Shown here: positions 56,360 to 64,000 of the stretch, piece by piece
Layout: each line of letters begins with the position of its first letter
How positions within the stretch are numbered: position 1 is the first letter of the stretch
Assembly: GCA_006384855.1 (NCBI GenBank)
Contig: VCJN01003246.1
Location: 1-64,000 of the forward strand
Source of the DNA: Tetraselmis striata
Taxonomy: Eukaryota > Chlorophyta > Chlorodendrophyceae > Chlorodendrales > Chlorodendraceae
DNA length: 64,000 nt
Reading direction: 5' to 3'
Translations under genes and position numbers: made by a program
Notes under the pieces: generated by a model
Told to the model about the DNA's origin: nothing
Databases searched by the model: none
What the model saw: the letters and a program-made list of their open reading frames with translations, nothing else

Positions 56360-59300
56360 ATGGTACATCGCGAATTATTTCACGAGTACACGAAGAAATA
56401 CGGACCCTGCGACCTGGACGGAGCTTGCGATAATGACGGCCTGAATTCTCAAGTTTCTGGTAGTTTTTGCTGTCCGACGCGCCCATTTCAGGAACAGGAT
56501 CTCGGAGAATATCGGCGTATTTGGCTAAATGCCCCGTATGACCGAATTGAAGAATTTTTGGGCCACTACCTTCGACAGAAGTTATTGCATCCGCATCTAC
56601 GAGCAATTATTGTGGTCCCAAAATGGTCGCGTAAGCCGTGGTTTCGACTACTGAGAAATTTTCGTCTGGTGGATGAGTTGCCAGCGGAGACTTCTGTGTT
56701 TACGTGTCCAACGAACGATGGTATAGAAGGTGCGAGACAAGATGTTGGCCCCACTCGATGGGCGACACAGATCTACGCTGACGATGGCGCCGGCGTACGG
56801 TTTCTACCGCAGCACCTGAGAACCCCACCGAAGCCTGAGTGGACGCACTCGAAGGTTCTAGTAACCGATGGAAGGCGAGTGCTTCTGACTGTAGAAGACA
56901 GCGGACTGATTTGGTTTCCAGAAGGCAAGCGCGGCGACACGGACGCGACGCCGGAGACAACAGCAGTACGACGATTACTCGAGCAAACTGGGTACCGGGT
57001 ACAGGAGAGCAATCTACGGTACCTCGGCACTCAGCGGACGGGAGACAACCGGTGTCCCGTATACCTGTATCGCGTTCGTCGTAATACTGTACCTACGAAG
57101 ACCCCTTTGAACCGTGCATTATGGACAACCTGGAAGAAATTATTGGAGGCACGAAGTACGGGTTATCTGGAGACGGAGACAGTACGCGACCCACTACGGT
57201 ACGAAAGCTTCGGCGAACAAATTGATGAATATGTCAACCGTAACGTCCGACTACCTGGCGAAGACTCCACATCGCGTTTGTGCAACGTATCTTCACCGAG
57301 TGGTACCCGACTGCTGACTATTACTGGCGAATTGCGAGGACGACACTGTAAAATACTGGTGGACTCTGGTGCAACCGAAAATTTTGCGAGTACCGAATGG
57401 GTGCAATTGCATCAGTGCCCTACAGTATCCGGAGGAAAACACCGTATAAAACTGGCGAACGGCAGTATGAGTACCAGTACCAAACGGCTGAGGAGCGAAG
57501 TACTTACCGTAGGAGCTTTCGACTATAAATTGGACGCTATAGTTACAGACCTGGAGAAATTCGACATTATTCTCGGACAACCTTGGCTGGAAACAGTTAA
57601 TCCTGACATCGACTGGACTGCTAAAATTATTAAACACCGGAAGACTGGACAACACATTGCTACAGCGGAACAGTATACAGTACCTACGACGGTTTACCAC
57701 CTGGACGCGGCTAAGATGGCGAAGGAATTGAGGAAGAGTCGCGGCGAGGAACTGTTTGCTGTTGCGGTACGCGAGGTGTTCGATGCGGTAGCTGAGCTGC
57801 GCACGGACCAGTCGACCGAGTGGACCGAGGAGCTCAAGGAGTCCCTTATGGAGTTTGCAGACATCATCGCGGAGCCTACTGACCTGCCACCGGAGCGTGA
57901 GTTCGACTTTGAGATCAACCTGGAGAGTGATGAACCCCCCAAGGAACGAACGTACCGTATGTCACCAGCGGAGTTGCAAGAGGTACGGTCACAACTGGAG
58001 GAATTGTTGGCAAAAGGGTGGATTCGTCCGTCCAAGTCAAACTACGGCGCCCCAATTTTATTTGTGCGTAAGAAAGACGGCACTCTGCGTATGTGTGTGG
58101 ACTACCGTAAATTGAATGACCTTACGAAGAAAGACCGGACCCCGCTTCCTCGCATCGACGAATTATTGGACTCATTGCATGGTGCGACTATTTTCAGTAC
58201 TCTGGACCTGTATAAAGGCTACCATCAAGTACGAATTAAACCGGAAGACATCCACAAAACAGCGTTCCGGACACACTATGGACTCTACGAGTACTGTGTG
58301 TTACCTTTCGGCTTGACAAACGCCCCAGCTGGATTCCAGACTATGATGAACCGTGTTTTGAGCCCATATCTCGGCAAATTCTGCGTGGTATACCTGGACG
58401 ACGTGCTGATCTACAGCAAGACAGCTGAAGAGCATCTCGAGCACATCAGATTGGTGCTACGGGAGTTGCAACGACATCACTTGCATATCAAGCTGTCGAA
58501 GTGTTCGTTCGGCAGTACTAGCGTGGAGTTTTTGGGCCATATCGTCGAAGCAGGACAGATCAAGATGGACCCCCGGAAGGTGGAAGCAGTTCAACAGTGG
58601 CCCGTGCCGAAGACAGTAAAGGACGTACGAGGTTTTCTCGGCCTTGCTGGCTATTACCGCAAGTTCATCCATAACTTCGCGGCTATTGCGGCGCCACTAC
58701 ATGACCTGACGAAGAATCAACCGGAGTTTGTGTGGACGCCTCGTGCTGATGCGGCGTTTCGTGCATTAAAGGACGCAATGGTACGAGCACCTGTACTGAG
58801 TATACCGGACACATCTGCGGACGCCCGTTACACATTGTATACAGATGCTTCTGGATTTGCAGTGGGAGCTGTGCTGCTGCAAGATCAAGGCTCAGGACTT
58901 CGACCTGTCGCGTACCATGCACGCAAGATGAACAAACACGAAGTTCACTACCCGGTACATGAGCAAGAGTTGTTAGCGGTTCGTGATGCACTCATCAAGT
59001 TCCGATGCTACCTTGATGGAGCGGCGGGCTTTACGGTCATCACCGACCATGACACACTACGGCACTTCTTTCGCCAACGCGATTTGTCGACGCGGCAAGT
59101 ACGATGGCTGCAAGTGTTTGCGCCTTACCAACGACATATGGACATCGTCTACAAGCGAGGAGCTGCCAATCATGCGGACGCCCTCTCTCGGCGACCCGAC
59201 TTGAAGGATGCGCTACAGAAGCTAGATCTGCTGAACAACTGGTCAGAAGACGAGGCTGACTGCGAAATAAATTCAGTTTTATTTGCTATGGAGTCGCGAC

Positions 59301-60805
59301 TACAGGCGGACAACAAATTTTACGACGAAATCAAGACCGCATATGACTCCGACGAGTACCTGAAATCGCGGAAAGCTTTACCATCCTGGCTAGTACGTCA
59401 CAGTAATGGTCTACTGTACGCCTACGGCTCACGACTTTACGTACCAAATGTGGCGGACCTGCGACAACGAGCACTGTACGAACTACATGACGCGCCTACT
59501 GCTGGACACCCAGGAGGAAGACGACTACTGGCGCGTACTGTGGAACTGTACTGGTGGCCCCGTATGAAACAGACTGTCACTAACTACGTGCGACGCTGCC
59601 CTACCTGTCAACGTACTAAGGCGGCCCGGCATAAGCCATACGGCTTACTTCAGCCCCATGACGTACCGTCACGACCATTTGAGGTAATATCCCTGGATTT
59701 AATCACAGATCTTCCGGAGTGCCAGGGGTATGACTCAGTAGTGATTTTCGTATGTCTACTGTCAAAGCGAGTAATTGTTGAGCCAACTACGAAGACAGTT
59801 ACTGCTGAAGGCCTGGCGGAGATTATGCATCGCTCAGTTTTTCGTCATTTCGGCCTACCGGCTAAACTCATCTCTGACCGAGACCCCAGATTTATGTCGG
59901 AATTCTGGCAAGACATGTTCAAGACCATGGGTACTAAGCTGAACATCTCTACAGCTTTTCATCCAGCAACCGATGGCCAGACGGAACGCACTAACCAAAC
60001 TTGGGAGCAAGTGCTACGCTGCTACGTGCACCCCCTGCACGATGATTGGGTCAACCACCTCACCAACGTGGAGTTTGCGATCAACGCTGCTCAGTCGACT
60101 TCGACTACTATGTCCCCTTTCAAGGCGACTTTGGGATTCGAGCCGACTACACCTGCTACTACTCAACTCGCAACCGAGCCAACTCGAGCTCTTCCGGAAC
60201 ACGTCAAGTATGTACAGGAGCTTCATCGCTTCGCGCATGATTGCGTACTGGAGGCTCAAACTCGTATGCAGACTGCAGCTAATCGTAAACGACTACCCGT
60301 ACCATTCAAGACCGGCGACAGAGTTAAGCTGAAGGCGTCTCATCTGAAGTTTATTCAGCAACCCTGTGCTAAGCTACGCGATCGCTACGTGGGCCCCTTC
60401 GTCATTACAGAACAGATCTCGCCAGTTGCTTTCCGATTGCAACTACCTGCGGGCGTACGAGTCCACGACGTGGTGCACGCGAGTATGCTGGAGAAGTGGT
60501 ATGACGACCCTGACCAACCAGCGAAGTCTGAACGAGTACCGATTGTCCATGACGCAAACCGATTCCATGGTCAGGACATACTCGATGTTGCCTTCAACAA
60601 CAATGGCACTGGACTACTGTTTCGAGTGCGATGGGCGTTCCCGTACAACGTACCAAGCGAAGACACCTGGGAGCCCCTACGCGGAGTCAAGCACCTGGAC
60701 ATTTTCCGGTCGTTCTTACTGTCTAAACCATACCGACAGTTTACTGAGAGCCCAGACTTCATTCGGTTCCGGAATCGCTACCCAAGCCGAGTACCTTCCG
60801 CCTGA
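56360..60805 (+). CDS. pol: Chromovirus Pol polyprotein, copy 2 (intact)
   Basis: The 1,481-aa protein is nearly identical to copy 1 Pol, with the same order: N-terminal module with VPKWSRKPW, Nudix-like domain (161-245), protease (DSGA, 335), RT (YLDD, about 677), RNase H (TDAS, about 827), integrase (HHCC then D, D, E) and a chromodomain-like tail. Differences between copies are scattered single residues, for example P/S near 112, A/V near 239 and P/T near 248. The frame is open upstream of the ATG to at least a CTG at 56321, so the real start could be non-AUG or internal. Chromodomains in this class guide integration to heterochromatin marks, a known property of the family. Confidence 0.95.
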   Translation: MVHRELFHEYTKKYGPCDLDGACDNDGLNSQVSGSFCCPTRPFQEQDLGEYRRIWLNAPYDRIEEFLGHYLRQKLLHPHLRAIIVVPKWSRKPWFRLLRNFRLVDELPAETSVFTCPTNDGIEGARQDVGPTRWATQIYADDGAGVRFLPQHLRTPPKPEWTHSKVLVTDGRRVLLTVEDSGLIWFPEGKRGDTDATPETTAVRRLLEQTGYRVQESNLRYLGTQRTGDNRCPVYLYRVRRNTVPTKTPLNRALWTTWKKLLEARSTGYLETETVRDPLRYESFGEQIDEYVNRNVRLPGEDSTSRLCNVSSPSGTRLLTITGELRGRHCKILVDSGATENFASTEWVQLHQCPTVSGGKHRIKLANGSMSTSTKRLRSEVLTVGAFDYKLDAIVTDLEKFDIILGQPWLETVNPDIDWTAKIIKHRKTGQHIATAEQYTVPTTVYHLDAAKMAKELRKSRGEELFAVAVREVFDAVAELRTDQSTEWTEELKESLMEFADIIAEPTDLPPEREFDFEINLESDEPPKERTYRMSPAELQEVRSQLEELLAKGWIRPSKSNYGAPILFVRKKDGTLRMCVDYRKLNDLTKKDRTPLPRIDELLDSLHGATIFSTLDLYKGYHQVRIKPEDIHKTAFRTHYGLYEYCVLPFGLTNAPAGFQTMMNRVLSPYLGKFCVVYLDDVLIYSKTAEEHLEHIRLVLRELQRHHLHIKLSKCSFGSTSVEFLGHIVEAGQIKMDPRKVEAVQQWPVPKTVKDVRGFLGLAGYYRKFIHNFAAIAAPLHDLTKNQPEFVWTPRADAAFRALKDAMVRAPVLSIPDTSADARYTLYTDASGFAVGAVLLQDQGSGLRPVAYHARKMNKHEVHYPVHEQELLAVRDALIKFRCYLDGAAGFTVITDHDTLRHFFRQRDLSTRQVRWLQVFAPYQRHMDIVYKRGAANHADALSRRPDLKDALQKLDLLNNWSEDEADCEINSVLFAMESRLQADNKFYDEIKTAYDSDEYLKSRKALPSWLVRHSNGLLYAYGSRLYVPNVADLRQRALYELHDAPTAGHPGGRRLLARTVELYWWPRMKQTVTNYVRRCPTCQRTKAARHKPYGLLQPHDVPSRPFEVISLDLITDLPECQGYDSVVIFVCLLSKRVIVEPTTKTVTAEGLAEIMHRSVFRHFGLPAKLISDRDPRFMSEFWQDMFKTMGTKLNISTAFHPATDGQTERTNQTWEQVLRCYVHPLHDDWVNHLTNVEFAINAAQSTSTTMSPFKATLGFEPTTPATTQLATEPTRALPEHVKYVQELHRFAHDCVLEAQTRMQTAANRKRLPVPFKTGDRVKLKASHLKFIQQPCAKLRDRYVGPFVITEQISPVAFRLQLPAGVRVHDVVHASMLEKWYDDPDQPAKSERVPIVHDANRFHGQDILDVAFNNNGTGLLFRVRWAFPYNVPSEDTWEPLRGVKHLDIFRSFLLSKPYRQFTESPDFIRFRNRYPSRVPSA

Positions 60806-60880
60806 ACTTCAAAAAAATCAAGACCAAGACTGTAGTTTCCTGTAGTCCTGTGACACCTGCACAGCGAGGACGCTTGTGCT

Positions 60881-60894
60881 TAAGGGGGAGAGAA
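60881..60894 (+). other. Polypurine tract of chromovirus copy 2
   Basis: AAGGGGGAGAGAA directly precedes TGTTATAC, the first bases of the 3' LTR, as required for plus-strand priming. Confidence 0.85.
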
Positions 60895-61305
60895 TGTTAT
60901 ACTCCATTTCCCTATAGCCATAATGTTCTGCTATACTAGCAGGTATAACCCCGCAAAGGTAGTACGACTACGCATCCGCGGAGTCGCTGTACATATTAGT
61001 ATTGCGGGCGTAAATATTAGTAGTATAAGGCCGAGGACTGTTCTGGAATTCTCTAGAGTTCTCTGACTCAAGCCTTACGTGGCTAACACAGCACGGGTAT
61101 CCCATGACACCCGGCTAACATAGCACAGGTATGACTATGACCTCGGCGGGTATAAATACCGCCTCGGACTAGTCTACTAGGCAGAATTCAGAGACAGAAC
61201 TATAACCCAGGAACCCCTGTAACCAGAAGAGATTGGCCATACTTTCTAAATCCTTCCGCTGCATCCTAAAGGGCCTAAAGAACAGGCTTAAGCTAGAGCC
61301 TAACA
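60895..61305 (+). repeat. 3' LTR of chromovirus copy 2
   Basis: The 411 bp match the 5' LTR base for base as far as I can read. It is followed by GGGGG (61306-61310), the right target duplication, and then LINE ORF2 sequence. Confidence 0.96.
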
Positions 61306-61955
61306 GGGGGTATGTCATCTGGCTCGGGCGGGGGGAGCAGGCCGGATGGGTCGTCAGCTGCAGGGGGAGGAAACAGCCGGCGCAGCTCGTCGATGTTCTC
61401 TGCAGACGGTTCCGCAACGCCGTGGTTCTCGGCAAGCGCTGCGGCGTCGCGGAACCGACCGACGCGAATGAGTCGCACCGCCTTCCCGACCCGCCAAGAG
61501 ATGCGGCCGCGCAGGTAGCCCCGCGAGGTCGCAGGGCCCGAGGCGGTTGGCTGGATCGTCTCGCGCGCGAGTGCGGCCTCGTGGAGCAGTGCAGGAATAT
61601 CGCCCTGCCGCCAGAGGGCTAAGCGGTGGTCGATAGCAGTCCGTACCACGTGGGCGTTAGCGCCGGCAGCGTGCGACCAGAGAACGGCCGCCGGGAAGAG
61701 GATGGCCAGGTGGCACGCGGCCTCGCGCATGGCGCCCCGGGCGGAATGCGATATATCCCAGATTGGTCGGATAGCGGCGCCAATGGCGTCGCGGGCGGAC
61801 ATCGGGATTCTTGGTGACGTGCGCACGGCCGTGTCACGCACGTAGGGGAGGAAGAAGTCGGGGTTGTCGAGGGCCCATTGGATGGGTGCCCCTACTTGGG
61901 TCTGGGCAGCTTCAGCCGCTTGGCGGCGAGCGATGCCGTCGGTGGAGGTCGGCAT
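61306..61955 (-). CDS. LINE ORF2, middle part, upstream of the insertion
   Basis: About 216 aa from ATG 61955 up to the chromovirus, in the same frame as 51858-54608 once 6,702 bp are removed. It holds ARRQAAEAAQTQVGAPIQWAL, GRISWRVGKAVRLIRVGRFRD and a proline-rich linker just before the break. No catalytic motif lies here; this is the region between N-terminal fingers and RT. It overlaps the end of the zinc-finger frame by 64 bp in another frame. Confidence 0.72.
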
Positions 61956-62398
61956 AAAGGGAAGGAGGTCCGGGGCCGGCGGGAGGGGTGAGCGGGGGGC
62001 ACGGGGCCGGCTGGGGGGTCAAGAGCCGTGGTAGGGGCTGGTGGGGCGCCACTGGGTTCGGCCGGGGGGGCGGGGGGGCGAGGTGGCGAAGGAGGGGGGG
62101 CTGGTAGCTGGCGGGGATTGCCGTGCGCGTCGATGCGGCATTTTAGTAGATGGGTACGCATGATCTGCGCATTGCCGCTGGCTGCGACGTAGACTTTGCC
62201 GCACCGGCGGGGGCAAGGCCTTAGACCCACAGTGGGGAGGTAGGCAGCTAAGCCAGCGATTCTAGGGTCGCCGCCCTCCGCTGGGCAACTGGCGACGCGT
62301 TTGTGGTCGGCGCTGCGGGCGCGGCGGAAGTGCTCGGCCAGGTGCGCGGCGGTGTCGCACACGAAGGGGCACTCGGGGAGAGGGCACCGGAGAGTCAT
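61892..62398 (-). CDS. LINE zinc-finger frame, probable N-terminus of ORF2
   Basis: A 168-aa frame begins MTLRCPLPECPFVCDTAAHL. The first finger is C-x4-C-x12-H with a further His; the second is CPRRCGKVYVAASGNAQIMR followed by H-x3-C. About 75 proline-rich residues follow. N-terminal C2H2-type fingers occur in R2/NeSL-type LINEs and bind the target site. The frame ends inside the next ORF, so the fingers and RT are joined either by frameshifting or by a lost or gained base. Confidence 0.68.
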   Translation of the reverse strand: MTLRCPLPECPFVCDTAAHLAEHFRRARSADHKRVASCPAEGGDPRIAGLAAYLPTVGLRPCPRRCGKVYVAASGNAQIMRTHLLKCRIDAHGNPRQLPAPPPSPPRPPAPPAEPSGAPPAPTTALDPPAGPVPPAHPSRRPRTSFPLCRPPPTASLAAKRLKLPRPK

Positions 62399-62485
62399 TG
62401 GGGATGGGTAGGAGGGAGGGGGTGCGGCGAGGCCTGAGGGGGCGGTCCGACGAGGAGGGGTTGGGGGTGGGGGTGGGGATGGGGT

Positions 62486-63955
62486 TTACGGCGGTGCACT
62501 CCCCTCGTGCGCGCCGGGGGCGCTGCCATGGGGCTGGGGTAGGGGCGGTCCATCCACCTGGGGGTTGCCGGCGTCCATGCCGGCTCTGGGGAGCGCGGGG
62601 GCTCCGGGGGCAGCAAGAGCCAAGGGTACCTGGGAGACGAGGGGAGCGCCAGCTTGGAGTGCGGTGACGACGTTGTTGAGGTGGGAGGTCTCGCGGCGGC
62701 GCTCCGCCATCTCGTCGCGCAGCAGCGCAACGACAGATGTATGGGCGGCCATCTGCTTTTGGATCTCCATCAGCATGCCTCCTAGGAGCTGGAAGTCCGA
62801 AGTCGGGTCTGTCTGGGCTTGGGCAGGGGGAGGCAGGTGAGGTGGGAGCTGGTGTGCCGAGCCATGCGGCGATGGCGCAGCTGCGCCAGCGCCAAGGGGC
62901 GGCATGCCGGCCTCCAAGACATCCTCCAGGGTAATATCCGGGTCGGCGGGGGCGAGGTCAACGTGCAGGCGTTTGGGGGGTGGAGGGTGCTGGTGTCCCT
63001 GGCGTGGTGGTGCCGCCGAGGACGAGGCTCCGGCGGAGCCGCGGTGGAGCTGGCCGCTGCCGGGAATCCCTGCGCCCGGGGGAGGCGGCGTTCGCGTGGG
63101 GGAGAACGCAGCGTCTAGGCGCCTGTTGCAATCTGCGGCTCCGCCATTGCTTTGTGCTGGTCCTTGCGGGGAGGGGGTGCCGAACAGGAAGGGGGTGGGA
63201 TGATGGGGAGGGGGGGTGAAGGCGCCGCATGGGGCATAGGGCTGGGTCCATGTTTGCTGAGGGGGAGCAAGGTTGGGGGTTGCATAGGTGTGGCAATGGG
63301 CATATGCCGGCGGGGGGGGGAAGTAAGCCGGGCCGGCCTGCTGGAAGAACTCCGGGTGGGGCGCGGGAGGCGCTGGGGCTGGGGCTGGGGCGACGAGAAC
63401 AGAAGGGCGGTGCTCAGGCGGCTCGTAGTAGGAGGGGTCACCAGGGGGTGCAGCGCGCCAAGGGGGCAGGGTGGGGAGCAGAGCTAGCCAATCCATGCGC
63501 TGCTCTACCCAGTGCGTTGCGGCAGGGGCGATGAGGCCCGGCAGCTCGGTGTTGGCTGCGTGCTCGGTCATAGACGACATGCTGCCCAGGCGAGCCACGG
63601 GGGTGAGGGCTGCAGGGACGAGGGTGAGTAGGTAGCATGCATCGTCGGGTCCAGTGTCTTCGCGCTTGTCCGCGTGGAGGCACCATTTTGCAACGTAGGT
63701 CATTGTTCCGCCATGTGCAATTGCGTCCCCTCTTGCCCAACGAACGATAGCGTTGTCCATGTAGAATTTGCTGGCAGTGTGGTCCGGGGCGAACGATGCG
63801 CCGTTAACCTGGAAAACTCGGATGTACTGCGGTAGGAAGTAATGCTGGTTGGCGAGAAACCACCGCACACACACGCTGGCCTCCTGTGAGGACGCAACGC
63901 GGAAGAAGAAGGAACGGTGTCGCCCTGCCGGCCTTCGAAAATGGGGTCCTTGCAT
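62486..63955 (-). CDS. LINE ORF1 (proline-rich, unknown fold)
   Basis: The 489-aa frame has ATG at 63955, only 45 bp from the window edge, so a longer upstream start is possible. The first 180 residues are mixed and could be a folded domain (FFFRVASSQEASVCVRWFLANQHYFLP...). Residues 180-380 are extremely proline-rich with histidines. A helical segment near 400-450 (LLGGMLMEIQKQMAAHTSVVALLRDEMAERRRE) may be a coiled coil for trimerisation, as in many LINE ORF1 proteins. No zinc knuckle or RRM is visible. Assignment as ORF1 rests mainly on position before the zinc-finger frame on the same strand. Confidence 0.6.
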   Translation of the reverse strand: MQGPHFRRPAGRHRSFFFRVASSQEASVCVRWFLANQHYFLPQYIRVFQVNGASFAPDHTASKFYMDNAIVRWARGDAIAHGGTMTYVAKWCLHADKREDTGPDDACYLLTLVPAALTPVARLGSMSSMTEHAANTELPGLIAPAATHWVEQRMDWLALLPTLPPWRAAPPGDPSYYEPPEHRPSVLVAPAPAPAPPAPHPEFFQQAGPAYFPPPPAYAHCHTYATPNLAPPQQTWTQPYAPCGAFTPPPHHPTPFLFGTPSPQGPAQSNGGAADCNRRLDAAFSPTRTPPPPGAGIPGSGQLHRGSAGASSSAAPPRQGHQHPPPPKRLHVDLAPADPDITLEDVLEAGMPPLGAGAAAPSPHGSAHQLPPHLPPPAQAQTDPTSDFQLLGGMLMEIQKQMAAHTSVVALLRDEMAERRRETSHLNNVVTALQAGAPLVSQVPLALAAPGAPALPRAGMDAGNPQVDGPPLPQPHGSAPGAHEGSAPP

Positions 63956-64000
63956 GCGGAACTTGGCATGCCCTCCGCCTCGCCCGGGCGGGTGGTGGCC

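Larger units (their letters stand above)
54609..61305 (+). mobile_element. Full-length Ty3/gypsy chromovirus, copy 2
   Basis: The 411-bp LTRs at 54609-55019 and 60895-61305 read identically by eye. GGGGG duplicates flank the element (54604-54608 and 61306-61310). The order is LTR, primer-binding site, intact gag, intact pol, polypurine tract, LTR. It lies inside ORF2 of an opposite-strand LINE. Identical LTRs and open frames indicate a very recent and probably autonomous copy. Confidence 0.97.
51778..64000 (-). mobile_element. Two-ORF RLE-type LINE, family A, split by chromovirus copy 2
   Basis: On the minus strand the order is ORF1 (63955-62486), zinc-finger frame (62398-61892), ORF2 body (61955-61306 continued at 54608-51858), 3' UTR to about 51778. 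The 3' end is inferred from where the fragment at 45 kb stops matching (after CTCTCCCTGTAACC). The 5' end is beyond the window. Without the insertion the visible element is about 5.5 kb. Removing 54609-61310 leaves ORF2 in frame. Confidence 0.8.

Overview
The window reads as nuclear DNA of a green alga (chlorophyte lineage; I cannot place it lower). The three host genes have many spliceosomal introns with GTGAGT/GTGCGC-type donors and GCAG acceptors, GC-rich exons, and TGTAA motifs downstream of two of the stops. The genes themselves are plant/algal in type: a K+-dependent vacuolar proton pyrophosphatase, a plant-type CMP-sialic-acid-transporter-like nucleotide-sugar transporter, and a very large receptor-like membrane protein. 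Between and inside them lie retroelements, DNA transposon pieces, dispersed repeats and runs of 15-30 G or C.

Layout. 1-9.5 kb: a complete Ty3/gypsy chromovirus (copy 1, minus strand, 1459-9495, target duplication ACTGA). Its gag has a nonsense codon and its 5' LTR is split by a 1,345-bp TIR transposon. 9.5-14 kb: GC-rich DNA with a broken unknown ORF carrying a 343/354-bp inverted repeat. 14.1-16.5 kb: nucleotide-sugar transporter. 18.0-21.6 kb: H+-pyrophosphatase with an apparent one-base frameshift in exon 1. 23.5-25.5 kb: a dispersed repeat split by a short Ty1/copia derivative with 194-bp LTRs. 27.7-41.2 kb: an 18-exon receptor gene that splices in one frame to 1,707 aa. 43.3-44.2 kb: an intronless kinase reading frame with one internal TAG. 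44.2-51.8 kb: a repeat yard with LINE fragments, tiny MITE-like elements, an inverted pair of 228-bp-unit arrays and tRNA-like sequences. 51.8-64 kb: a restriction-like-endonuclease (RLE) LINE on the minus strand, running off the right edge. Its ORF2 is split by a second full-length, apparently young chromovirus (copy 2, 54609-61305, target duplication GGGGG).

How parts relate. The two chromovirus copies are close relatives. Copy 2 has intact gag and pol, and I saw no LTR difference. Copy 1 has intact pol but broken gag, so it would need Gag supplied in trans. Removing copy 2 plus one target duplication (6,702 bp) restores a continuous ORF2 frame in the LINE, so that insertion hit an intact coding sequence. 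At least two RLE-LINE families are present. Host genes are all on the plus strand and well spaced; no operon-like logic applies.

Most unusual signals: a Nudix-like domain and a VPxWxxxPW motif at the N-terminus of the chromovirus Pol; a copia derivative whose primer-binding site matches the anticodon arm of initiator tRNA-Met; and long C-runs in host introns, three of them within about 15 nt of the donor.
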